A stretch of 29,130 nucleotides of DNA from a virus: IMG/VR virus record IMGVR_UViG_3300047357_000385, positions 1 to 29,130 of that record; one strand, 5' to 3'. Below are positions 21,494 to 27,939 of the stretch, one piece after another (the stretch's first letter is position 1; each line of letters starts with the position of its first letter). The notes under the pieces are model-generated. The model saw only the letters and a program-made list of their open reading frames with translations, searched no databases and was not told the DNA's origin. A program made the position numbers and the translations under genes.

Positions 21494-22135
21494 ATGAATG
21501 CCAACTTTCATTTACACCCTCCTAAAACAGGTGGGTCGTCGATCATAACAGCATTGCTAGAACATAGTCCATCGTTTAAAGAAAAATATGGAAACTACTA
21601 TAAGCAACAAGTTTATGTTCATTATAGTCCAATCACTATCAAAATGGATGTTGGTAATTCGGTTACACTAGGTATTAGAGATCCTTATGAAAGATTAATT
21701 TCATTAACAAGATGGATTAATAGGCAAGGTATTTACGAAACTCATTACACTCTTAAGAAGCATTTTGCTGAAGCAAGAAGATACAGTAAAATAGATTGGT
21801 CTGAAGACCATGCTAGATTTAAAAACTTTGAATACAAATGGGCAATACAAGCCACACTCAATGATTGGGAAAATTCAGTTAACGAAGATTGTGAAGTTAA
21901 ACTTATACGGTTTGAAAACTTAGTAGAAGACTTTCAAGCAATATATCCAATAGAACTGCCCCATATTCATCATGTACCTGAACCAGTTCCATTTTCTCAT
22001 ATACAAGAAAACTTCGATTCACAGGAAACATTAGATAAATTTAATACATGGTACGAAAAAGATTTCGAAAGATATTCGTACACAATGATCACAGACATCA
22101 ATGACTTGTATCAAAAATATCAAGATAACGGTTGA
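21494..22135 (+). CDS. Sulfotransferase-like protein (213 aa)
   Basis: HPPKTGGSSI (8-17) is the PAPS 5'-phosphosulfate loop (family PKxGT/S-S) right after the first strand, and GIRDPYERLIS (60-70) is the 3'-phosphate-binding element (RDPxxRxxS). KLIRFENLVEDF matches the later conserved strand 'xxRyEdL'. The protein should move a sulfate group from PAPS to a sugar or other acceptor in the cytoplasm. It lies 3 bases after the nuclease gene. Together with glycosyltransferases and a methyltransferase it suggests decoration of glycans. Sulfotransferase-like genes are known from marine phages, but their acceptors are mostly unknown. Confidence 0.82.
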   Translation: MNANFHLHPPKTGGSSIITALLEHSPSFKEKYGNYYKQQVYVHYSPITIKMDVGNSVTLGIRDPYERLISLTRWINRQGIYETHYTLKKHFAEARRYSKIDWSEDHARFKNFEYKWAIQATLNDWENSVNEDCEVKLIRFENLVEDFQAIYPIELPHIHHVPEPVPFSHIQENFDSQETLDKFNTWYEKDFERYSYTMITDINDLYQKYQDNG

Positions 22136-22159
22136 CATTGAACATTGTTCGTGTATAAT
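22132..22159 (+). promoter_or_regulatory. Sigma-70 promoter for queD
   Basis: TTGACA (22132-22137), 16 bp, TATAAT (22154-22159). The predicted start is near 22166. The -35 box overlaps the stop of the sulfotransferase gene. Confidence 0.82.
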
Positions 22160-22165
22160 ATTACC

Positions 22166-22244
22166 AAGTGGATGGAAACATTAAGGCATCGACCCACTAT
22201 AAATATTCCGCACTAATGGCCTTCTAATTATTTAGGAGATACAA
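22166..22244 (+). promoter_or_regulatory. Structured queD leader containing a consensus late promoter
   Basis: The transcript from the sigma-70 promoter would begin at the first helix. AGTGG (22167-22171) pairs with CCACT (22194-22198). Bases in the loop can pair with the 3' side: GGAA (22174-22177) with TTCC (22206-22209), CATTA (22179-22183) with TAATG (22214-22218), and AAGGC (22183-22187) with GCCTT (22219-22223); the last two exclude each other. These crossing helices would make an H-type pseudoknot. TATAAATA (22198-22205) inside the leader is a perfect T4 late box with a predicted start at 22211. TTAGGAGAT is the ribosome binding site. No known riboswitch consensus could be confirmed. 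Confidence 0.45.
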
Positions 22245-22721
22245 ATGAATAAGAGATTTTATTCAGGTAAAACATATTCGCATTCAACTGGACACAGTTG
22301 TGCGTTTAGACAATGGCGAGCTGATAGTCATTGCAATTTAATTCATGGCTATGCTTTGCAGTTCGAATTTACTTTCGGTGGAGACGAACTTGATGAGCGT
22401 AACTGGATAGTAGACTTTGGTGGTTTGAAGCCACTTAAAGAATGGTTGAAGCACATGTTTGATCATACTTACTTAGTAGCAGAGAATGACCCAGAAATGG
22501 AAACTATTCAAATGTTACAAGACAAAGGTCTAATTGATATGCGAGTAGTATCGCATACAGGTTGTGAAAGATTTGCTGAAATGGCTTTTGACAAAGCAGA
22601 TGAAATTGTTAAAGAATTAACAAATGGAAGATGTTGGGTACAAAAGACTACAGTAAGAGAACACGAGCATAATAGTGCAACTGTTGAACTTAACGACCAT
22701 ACTAAAGTAAAATTTAGTTAA
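22245..22721 (+). CDS. queD: QueD / 6-pyruvoyl-tetrahydropterin synthase-like enzyme (158 aa)
   Basis: The family pattern is visible: STGHSCAF (His17, zinc ligand), HCNLIHGYALQF (Cys30 catalytic, His34 zinc ligand), WIVDFGGLKPLKEW, MFDHTYL (Asp73-His74, catalytic pair) and REHEHNSATV (Glu). QueD makes carboxytetrahydropterin from dihydroneopterin triphosphate, an early step towards preQ0, queuosine and 7-deazaguanine DNA modifications. The second His of the usual HGH is Tyr36 here, so one of three zinc ligands is changed. No queC, queE or folE is in the window. Two promoters, early and late type, lie upstream. Confidence 0.82.
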   Translation: MNKRFYSGKTYSHSTGHSCAFRQWRADSHCNLIHGYALQFEFTFGGDELDERNWIVDFGGLKPLKEWLKHMFDHTYLVAENDPEMETIQMLQDKGLIDMRVVSHTGCERFAEMAFDKADEIVKELTNGRCWVQKTTVREHEHNSATVELNDHTKVKFS

Positions 22722-22736
22722 ACAATTATAGGGCGT

Positions 22737-22768
22737 TACTGTGTGCCCGGCGACGGCCGATCACAGTA
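22737..22768 (+). other. GC-rich hairpin with GNRA-type loop after queD
   Basis: TACTGTG (22737-22743) pairs with CACAGTA (22762-22768). Inside, CCG (22747-22749) GCGA CGG (22754-22756) forms a small helix with a GNRA tetraloop. GGGC (22731-22734) could compete by pairing with GCCC (22745-22748). The segment is clearly more GC-rich than its surroundings and lies between convergent genes. No T-run follows, so a simple rho-independent terminator is not supported. Confidence 0.5.
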
Positions 22769-22804
22769 CTATATGATGATATACTATGAAGTTTAGAACG
22801 TAGT

Positions 22805-22833
22805 TGGCTTCCCTCACTGACGAGTGGGGGCCA
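22805..22833 (-). terminator. Possible hairpin terminator at the convergent gene ends
   Basis: CCCTCACT (22811-22818) GACG AGTGGGGG (22823-22830) forms an 8-bp helix with one T-G pair, extended past a CTT bulge by TGG/CCA. It starts directly after the TAG stop of the minus-strand gene. Neither side has a T-run, so termination may be weak or the hairpin may protect mRNA 3' ends. Confidence 0.4.
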
Positions 22834-24033
22834 CTATACTCCCAAAAGTTCCACAAGCGGTTTTACAATTAAAGAAGATAAGAACTCATTGTTCCTTAAT
22901 AATTCTTGATTGTGTCTTGCTATATCCTTGTCGCCTTTGTTTGTTTTTATAAACTCTGATGCTAAAGATATTCTCTCGTTGAGTGTATCTGCATAGTCGT
23001 AGTTACCTTGCATCTCAAAACCAAAATTGGATAAATGTTGATTAAAGTTTTTAGTAGATATTATAACAGAAGGCAATCCTAATACAAATCCTTTCAAACA
23101 TTTTTCAGTAATTAAAAACTTGTCATTGTGCGTTTCAATACCAATGTACCATTCGTACTCTTGCCAGTTAGAATTTAAATTCATATGATCAGAAAATATA
23201 ACTGCATCATCATACGGCAACCCTTTTGGTAGTTCATGTTTATGCTTATTAATAAATTGATCTACTATAACAGTCTCAACATCATTGTCGTGTAAACGAT
23301 TTCTAAGGTTAGGACTACCAGTAAAAGAATTTATCCTAGTAACTTGATCTTTGTTAATATAATGCAAACTCCAATCCGCATCTTGTAAAATACCTTTTTC
23401 TTCAAGTATAGAAAGTGCTTCTACACGCCAGTGCCTTGCTTTGTGTACTGGTACTAAAAACTTGTTTGTGGGCTTGGCACCTGTGGTAACAAGGTTACTC
23501 TTTTGATAATATGTACCAACACCGTAAATTACTATCGGTATTTCTAATCGTTTGTTTGCTGGTATACTATCTAAGTTCCAGTTGCCTGTGTTGTGTGTTG
23601 CTACTGCATACGCATATATAATGTCTCTTGCCTGTGCAACTTCCTCAGCAAGTTCGTTAAGTACTCTAGTTATAAAGAAGCCACCTTCAACAAAATCTCT
23701 TATAATTAATTTATGCTTGTTTAATAACTTTGCTATTTTGTGTTTTGGCCATGGAAGTTCTAATAGTTGCCTAGCACATATTTCGTAGTAACTATCATCG
23801 GGCTCGTTAGTTAATAATATCCTAGGATCAACACCTGCGCCTCCAAACTTTGTGCCCAATGTGATATTATGATCTGCTAATTGTTTAATAACACTATCGC
23901 CAATTACTTCTTTTACATGTTTAAATTGGTAGCCTAATGCGTAATTAGTATAACTAGGCAAACCACATAATTGCGACACTAAGCCTACACTACATAGTTC
24001 TAACGGTGCTACAGTCTCTATATTAATACCCAT
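22834..24033 (-). CDS. Glycosyltransferase-like protein with LITEK block (399 aa)
   Basis: The start MGINIETVAPLEL at 24033 is chosen because it lies 5 nt after a late box; an in-frame GTG at 24048 falls inside the box itself. The C-terminal part has EWYIGIETHNDKFLITEK (about 294-311) followed by CLKGFVLGLPSVIISTKNFNQHL and NYDYAD. This resembles the ITEKT block of the 424-residue protein at 17181-18455 and the donor-binding half of fucosyltransferase-like enzymes. The N-terminal part has no motif I know. It is the only minus-strand gene in its area and has its own late promoter, so it is expressed separately from its neighbours. Confidence 0.6.
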   Translation of the reverse strand: MGINIETVAPLELCSVGLVSQLCGLPSYTNYALGYQFKHVKEVIGDSVIKQLADHNITLGTKFGGAGVDPRILLTNEPDDSYYEICARQLLELPWPKHKIAKLLNKHKLIIRDFVEGGFFITRVLNELAEEVAQARDIIYAYAVATHNTGNWNLDSIPANKRLEIPIVIYGVGTYYQKSNLVTTGAKPTNKFLVPVHKARHWRVEALSILEEKGILQDADWSLHYINKDQVTRINSFTGSPNLRNRLHDNDVETVIVDQFINKHKHELPKGLPYDDAVIFSDHMNLNSNWQEYEWYIGIETHNDKFLITEKCLKGFVLGLPSVIISTKNFNQHLSNFGFEMQGNYDYADTLNERISLASEFIKTNKGDKDIARHNQELLRNNEFLSSLIVKPLVELLGV

Positions 24034-24038
24034 ATTGG

Positions 24039-24046
24039 TATTTATC
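24039..24046 (-). promoter_or_regulatory. T4-type late promoter, GATAAATA, 5 nt before ATG
   Basis: On the minus strand GATAAATACCAATATG places ATG 5 nt after the box. GGTGA just upstream overlaps the box and could be a weak ribosome binding site if transcription came from further away, but no upstream gene on this strand is near. Confidence 0.72.
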
Positions 24047-24097
24047 ACCCGTTTTAATAGACAATATTAAGTTTCAGTAAAAAAAATATAGGTAAAT

Positions 24098-25684
24098 ATG
24101 TATATGTTATTCGGAATTCTTACATTAATCACTGCTCTGGCTATTGCTGGGGTAGCGGCATGGTTTAGTATTGCAGGACTAATGGCTATCTTTAGTGCGG
24201 CAGCAATGCCTATTGCTGTTATGGCAGGAACACTAGAAGTAGGTAAACTACTTACTGCTAGTTGGTTATATAGGTATTGGCATGAAACAACTCTAGCACT
24301 CAAAACATATTTGAGCATTGCTGTGGCTGTTCTAATGCTTATTACAAGCATGGGTATCTTTGGATACTTGTCCAAAGCACACTTAGATCAAGCAAGTGAA
24401 AGCGGAGATGCATTTGCTATTGTAGAAAGACTAGACGGCAAGATTGCTAGAGAAGAAAATAAAATCAGCATACTAGAAGAACGCATTGTTAGTTTGCAAA
24501 CAGGTGGCGGCTTAGATGTTAGTGCTAGTATACAGCAACAAGAAACAATCAGAGATGGTGCTTGGGATAGAGTACAAGGCGATATAGATTATGCACAAGG
24601 ACAAATCCAAAGCATAAGAGACCAACTAGTTATCGACCTTAAAGCACAAGATGATAAACTAATACCACTGGATAAAATTGTAGACAGTTATGCAAGTCAA
24701 GGCACAGTTACAACTGAAACAGACAGTGGCGGAATATTTAGAAGTGCTGAAACAGAAACAGTAGACAATGTTGCACTAGCAAACGAAGTAAGGCTAGGAC
24801 AAAAAGCAGAGCGTGACGCAATATCAGATGAGAAAGATAAACTTAGACAAGTTGCACAAAACGATATTAAAGTACAACAAGCAAATATAGATAAGTATAG
24901 AGCTCAGGCACAAACTGTTATAGACAATGCTAACAAAGAAATAAACAGTTTGCGTGAAAACAGTAGTCAAGATCAAGACCAAATACTTATTAAGATTGAT
25001 GATTACAACGACCAAATTGATACTATCTATGATGGACTTATCGTAATCAAAGATGAAAAGTTTGAAGCAGAATCCGAAGTTAGAGCATTAGAAAAAGAAG
25101 TAGGGCCTATCAAATATGTAGCACAATTAATATTTGGTGGTGACAGCGAAGATTTACTTGACAAAGCAGTACAAGTGTTTATACTACTACTTGTATTTGT
25201 ATTCGACCCACTAGCAGTTATGCTAGTGATTGCGGCAAACCAAACGCTATTGCGTTATGGAATCAACTTAGAAAAGACAGGACCAGAAGATGGAGATACC
25301 ACCAGTCAACCCGATAACAAACCAAACACCTCAAGTACCTCTGGTACAGGAGAGACCCTTAGTGAAGGAAACAGTGAAGATACTGCCGAACACGGGGGAA
25401 CAACAGATAACGACCTACATTTACAACAGCAAGGGACAACTGGAGACCTCGACAGTGAGAAGCCAGACGATCAGCCTTCTGCTGTAGATGATGCAGCTTT
25501 AGCAATGGCTGAAAGTGCAGCTCTTAAAAAAGAATTAAAAAAGATGAAAAAAGAGTTGACCAAAAAGCCTAAAGAAGTTATAATAGAAAAAGAAAAAGAA
25601 GTAGACATAAACATAAAAGTACCAAAGTCGATCACTGCATTAGAAAAGAAACTGAGTAAGAGGCTTAGTAAAGATGACGACTAA
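24098..25684 (+). CDS. Membrane and coiled-coil protein (528 aa)
   Basis: The first 92 residues hold three hydrophobic helices (about 3-24, 26-45 and 71-92). A long helical, coiled-coil-like region follows (105-335: many Glu, Gln, Lys, Ile, Leu heptads), then one strong membrane helix (359-381). After it comes an Asn/Ser/Thr/Gly/Asp-rich linker (395-465) and a Lys/Glu-rich tail (KKELKKMKKELTKK... EKEKEVDINIKV). No enzyme motif is seen. I recall a similar conserved membrane protein in marine T4-like phages, without known function. TAGG lies before the ATG. The next gene overlaps its end and continues the charged coil theme. A role at the host inner membrane is inferred. Confidence 0.75.
   Translation: MYMLFGILTLITALAIAGVAAWFSIAGLMAIFSAAAMPIAVMAGTLEVGKLLTASWLYRYWHETTLALKTYLSIAVAVLMLITSMGIFGYLSKAHLDQASESGDAFAIVERLDGKIAREENKISILEERIVSLQTGGGLDVSASIQQQETIRDGAWDRVQGDIDYAQGQIQSIRDQLVIDLKAQDDKLIPLDKIVDSYASQGTVTTETDSGGIFRSAETETVDNVALANEVRLGQKAERDAISDEKDKLRQVAQNDIKVQQANIDKYRAQAQTVIDNANKEINSLRENSSQDQDQILIKIDDYNDQIDTIYDGLIVIKDEKFEAESEVRALEKEVGPIKYVAQLIFGGDSEDLLDKAVQVFILLLVFVFDPLAVMLVIAANQTLLRYGINLEKTGPEDGDTTSQPDNKPNTSSTSGTGETLSEGNSEDTAEHGGTTDNDLHLQQQGTTGDLDSEKPDDQPSAVDDAALAMAESAALKKELKKMKKELTKKPKEVIIEKEKEVDINIKVPKSITALEKKLSKRLSKDDD
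25290..25487 (+). CDS. Possible out-of-frame overlapping gene (65 aa)
   Basis: The frame lies within codons 398-463 of the membrane protein, in another frame. It starts MEIPPVNPITNQTPQVPLVQ, a Pro-rich segment, and continues with ILPNTGEQQITTYIYNSKGQ, which reads like a real folded beta-hairpin segment rather than a shadow. AGGA sits 8-9 bases before the ATG. In the main frame the same bases encode low-complexity linker, which would tolerate a second gene. Codon third positions in this frame are unusually G/C-rich for the phage, which argues either for overprinting or for chance. Moderate to low confidence. Confidence 0.4.
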   Translation: MEIPPVNPITNQTPQVPLVQERPLVKETVKILPNTGEQQITTYIYNSKGQLETSTVRSQTISLLL

Positions 25685-26225
25685 GGAAGAACTTCAGGCT
25701 ACACTAGATTCAGTTTGGGAGCGATACGGCACTGCTTTAACACAGTTGTCTACTGCACTAGACAAAATTGATAAGTTGGAAAAACGCAAACCGGAAATTA
25801 AGGAGATAGAAGTTGAGGTCGAGAAAATTGTCGAAGTTGAACGCAAGGTCGAGGTCCCAAAGGAGGTTGTGGTCACTCGCGAAGTCGAAGTCCCAGGCCC
25901 AGAACGAGTCGTCACAAAAGTCAACCCCGCTGACGCAGGACTCAGAAAAGAAATAAAAGAACTTAAGGCTAAAGTTAAGCAGTTAGAAAAGCAAAAAGAA
26001 AAAATAGTCACAGTAGAGAAATCTGCTAGTGGTGATTTGCGTGAAGCTGCAAGATTACTTGCTACAAGTGAAATGAACAAGGAGGACTTATCTGAAGATG
26101 AGATATTTGACTTATTGCAGAAAAGTTCCGAAGACGAAGTAAAGAAAAAAATCGGCTTTTGGGCTCAACCGTTACCAGATCCTGATCAACCAGAAACCAC
26201 TAAAAGGTACATAGGTAAAAAATGA
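25674..26225 (+). CDS. Charged coiled-coil protein with VEV-K/R repeats (183 aa)
   Basis: Residues 42-82 consist of short repeats of the type V-E-V-x-K/R (EIEVEVEKIVEVERKVEVPK, then EVVVTREVEVPG), followed by a Lys/Glu coiled coil (LRKEIKELKAKVKQLEKQKEK) and an acidic helical end. No family function is known. The start overlaps the membrane-protein gene by 11 bases, and the stop overlaps clpX by 4 (ATGA). The repeat DNA uses GTC and GAG codons that are rare elsewhere in the window. An adaptor or scaffold for the membrane protein or for ClpX is conceivable from the gene order only. Confidence 0.7.
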   Translation: MTTKEELQATLDSVWERYGTALTQLSTALDKIDKLEKRKPEIKEIEVEVEKIVEVERKVEVPKEVVVTREVEVPGPERVVTKVNPADAGLRKEIKELKAKVKQLEKQKEKIVTVEKSASGDLREAARLLATSEMNKEDLSEDEIFDLLQKSSEDEVKKKIGFWAQPLPDPDQPETTKRYIGKK

Positions 26226-27496
26226 CCGATACAAAGTTAAACTGTAATTTTTGCGGCAAGAATAGAGATCAAGTTGAAAAGTTAATTGCTGGTCCTAACG
26301 TTTACATTTGCAATGAATGTATTTCTATCAGTTATGAAATACTCGATGATGATAAGCATTTACTCTTTGAAGAGCTAGAAGATATCCCAACACCTAGAGA
26401 AATACACGACTATTTAAATTTATATATTACAGGACAAGATGAGGCTAAGGAAATACTTAGTACATCTGCATACAACCATTACAAAAGAATAAACCACAAA
26501 AGCACAGGCGATGTTGTAGTAGAAAAAAGTAATGTACTAATGATAGGTCCAACAGGTTCAGGTAAAACTTTATTTGCTAAAACACTTGCTAAAAAACTTA
26601 ATGTACCATTTGCTATTGCAGATGCTACAACACTAACAGAAGCAGGATATGTAGGTGATGATGTAGAAGCAGTGTTAGAAAGACTACTTGCAGTTTCAGA
26701 CTATGACATAAGCCTTGCACAAAAAGGCATCATATACATAGACGAGATAGATAAGAAAACTCGCAAAAGCGAAAGCAGTACTACAACCAGAGATGTAAGT
26801 GGTGAGGGTGTGCAACAAGCACTATTGCGTTTAATCGAAGGCACAGTTACTAAAGTTAAACTAGGAGCCGCGGCAAAAAGATTTAGCGAAGACTTAACAG
26901 AATTTGATACATCAAATGTTTTGTTTATTGTAGGTGGTGCATTTGTAGGCATTGAAGAATTTATAACTAAAAGAATAAAACAAAAAACAGGTGTTGGGTT
27001 CACTGGCAATGTTATCTCAAAAGACCAGTCTAATATAATACTAAAATCGTTACAACCAGATGATGTTGTTAAGTATGGACTAATACCAGAACTTGTAGGA
27101 AGACTACCTATTATAACTACATTAGACACATTGTCAGAAGAGCAGTTAGTAGAAATAATGCAGAATGTTAAAAATAGTGTAATTGATCAAGTAAAAGAAC
27201 TTATGATTTATAACAACATCGAGTTAGAGTTTAGCAATGATTACTATAGAGATGTTGCGAAGAGAGCAACTACAACTGGCATGGGTGCTAGAGCAGTTAA
27301 AAGCATTGTAGAGAACAGTTTGTTCTACTTAATGTATAATGCTCCAGAACTCCAGAAAGATAATGTAGTTAAGGTAAAATTCGATAAGTATCCAAGTAGT
27401 TCAGATAAACCTATGGCTTTTTACGAAGATGGCAATAGTAACCCTCTAGAAAATTACAGATTTTTTAGAAATGCTACACTTGACATTGCTAAATAA
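26222..27496 (+). CDS. clpX: ClpX ATPase (unfoldase), 424 aa
   Basis: The N-terminal zinc domain has Cys8, 11, 30 and 33 (CNFC...CNEC). The AAA+ core has Walker A GPTGSGKT (109-116), pore loop GYVG (142-145), Walker B IIYIDEID (170-177), the TTRDVSGEGVQQALL block (188-202), GLIPELVGRLP (286-296) and sensor 2 GARAVKSI. Length equals bacterial ClpX. ClpX unfolds proteins and feeds them to ClpP. The loop TGVGFTGN (256-263) takes the place of the ClpP-binding IGF loop, so partnership with host ClpP is plausible. The RKH substrate loop (GGRKHP in E. coli) is replaced by GAAAKRFSED (215-224). No clpP is in the window. It is the third gene of an overlapping set. Confidence 0.93.
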   Translation: MTDTKLNCNFCGKNRDQVEKLIAGPNVYICNECISISYEILDDDKHLLFEELEDIPTPREIHDYLNLYITGQDEAKEILSTSAYNHYKRINHKSTGDVVVEKSNVLMIGPTGSGKTLFAKTLAKKLNVPFAIADATTLTEAGYVGDDVEAVLERLLAVSDYDISLAQKGIIYIDEIDKKTRKSESSTTTRDVSGEGVQQALLRLIEGTVTKVKLGAAAKRFSEDLTEFDTSNVLFIVGGAFVGIEEFITKRIKQKTGVGFTGNVISKDQSNIILKSLQPDDVVKYGLIPELVGRLPIITTLDTLSEEQLVEIMQNVKNSVIDQVKELMIYNNIELEFSNDYYRDVAKRATTTGMGARAVKSIVENSLFYLMYNAPELQKDNVVKVKFDKYPSSSDKPMAFYEDGNSNPLENYRFFRNATLDIAK

Positions 27497-27508
27497 GAAT
27501 AGTATAAT
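27480..27508 (+). promoter_or_regulatory. Perfect sigma-70 promoter for bS21 gene
   Basis: TTGACA (27480-27485), 17 bp, TATAAT (27503-27508). The -35 box overlaps the end of clpX. The predicted start near 27515 gives a 29-base leader with AGGAAA (27535-27540) close to the ATG at 27544. Confidence 0.87.
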
Positions 27509-27543
27509 AGTTATAAACTAAATTTTTCACACACAGGAAATAA

Positions 27544-27939
27544 ATGAAAAACAACAATTGGAGCAAAGGTGTAAAGGAAGGGTTTAACAAACCTAGAAGA
27601 CATTTTAATAAGCCTCAAGAAAAACAGTTTCGCGGTGCTTCAGTCGAAGTACGCAACGACGATGTTAACGGTGCTATTAGGCGTTTGAAGAAAATACTCG
27701 AGCGTGACGATAGACAAAAAGACCTAGCAAAGAATGAATTTTACGAAAAGCCTAGTGCTAAGAAGAAGCGTAAAAAAGCTGCTGCAAAGTCTAGATGGAA
27801 CCGTGAAGTCGAAAACAAAAGAAGAGCAGGTACATGGGTAGACAGCGAAAGTGGTGACACATCTTGGATGAAAACCAAAAAGAAACGCAGAAAGCATGTA
27901 GAGTTACAGAAGAAAATTAAGGCTAGAGGCCGACTGTAA
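27544..27939 (+). CDS. rpsU: Ribosomal protein bS21-like, extended (131 aa)
   Basis: Residues 33-84 match bS21: SVEVRNDDVNGAIRRLKKI aligns with the family start (V-V-R-x-x-E-x-x-x-x-A-L-R-R-F-K-R), and NEFYEKPSAKKKRKKAAAKS with REFYEKPTxxRKRKxxxA. Normal bS21 has about 70 residues; this one has a 32-residue basic N-terminal extension and a 47-residue basic C-terminal tail with two Trp. bS21 sits on the 30S platform near the anti-Shine-Dalgarno and helps start translation. Phage-encoded bS21 is known, including from pelagiphages. The gene has its own consensus promoter and a good ribosome binding site, so early expression is likely. Confidence 0.85.
   Translation: MKNNNWSKGVKEGFNKPRRHFNKPQEKQFRGASVEVRNDDVNGAIRRLKKILERDDRQKDLAKNEFYEKPSAKKKRKKAAAKSRWNREVENKRRAGTWVDSESGDTSWMKTKKKRRKHVELQKKIKARGRL

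Noticed and set aside
22166-22244. Calling the queD leader a preQ1 riboswitch outright
   Set aside because: The CCACT-ATAAA part and pseudoknot layout recall preQ1 class I, but loop and tail are longer than the known consensus, and the match cannot be tested here.
24034-24048. GTG start at 24048 for the minus-strand glycosyltransferase-like gene
   Set aside because: The GTG overlaps the GATAAATA box and would lie upstream of the predicted transcription start; ATG at 24033 fits the spacing rule.
24091-24106. GGTAAATA-N5-ATG before the 528-residue protein as a seventh zero-leader late box
   Set aside because: Two mismatches to NATAAATA and an earlier in-frame ATG with TAGG upstream make this too weak to count.
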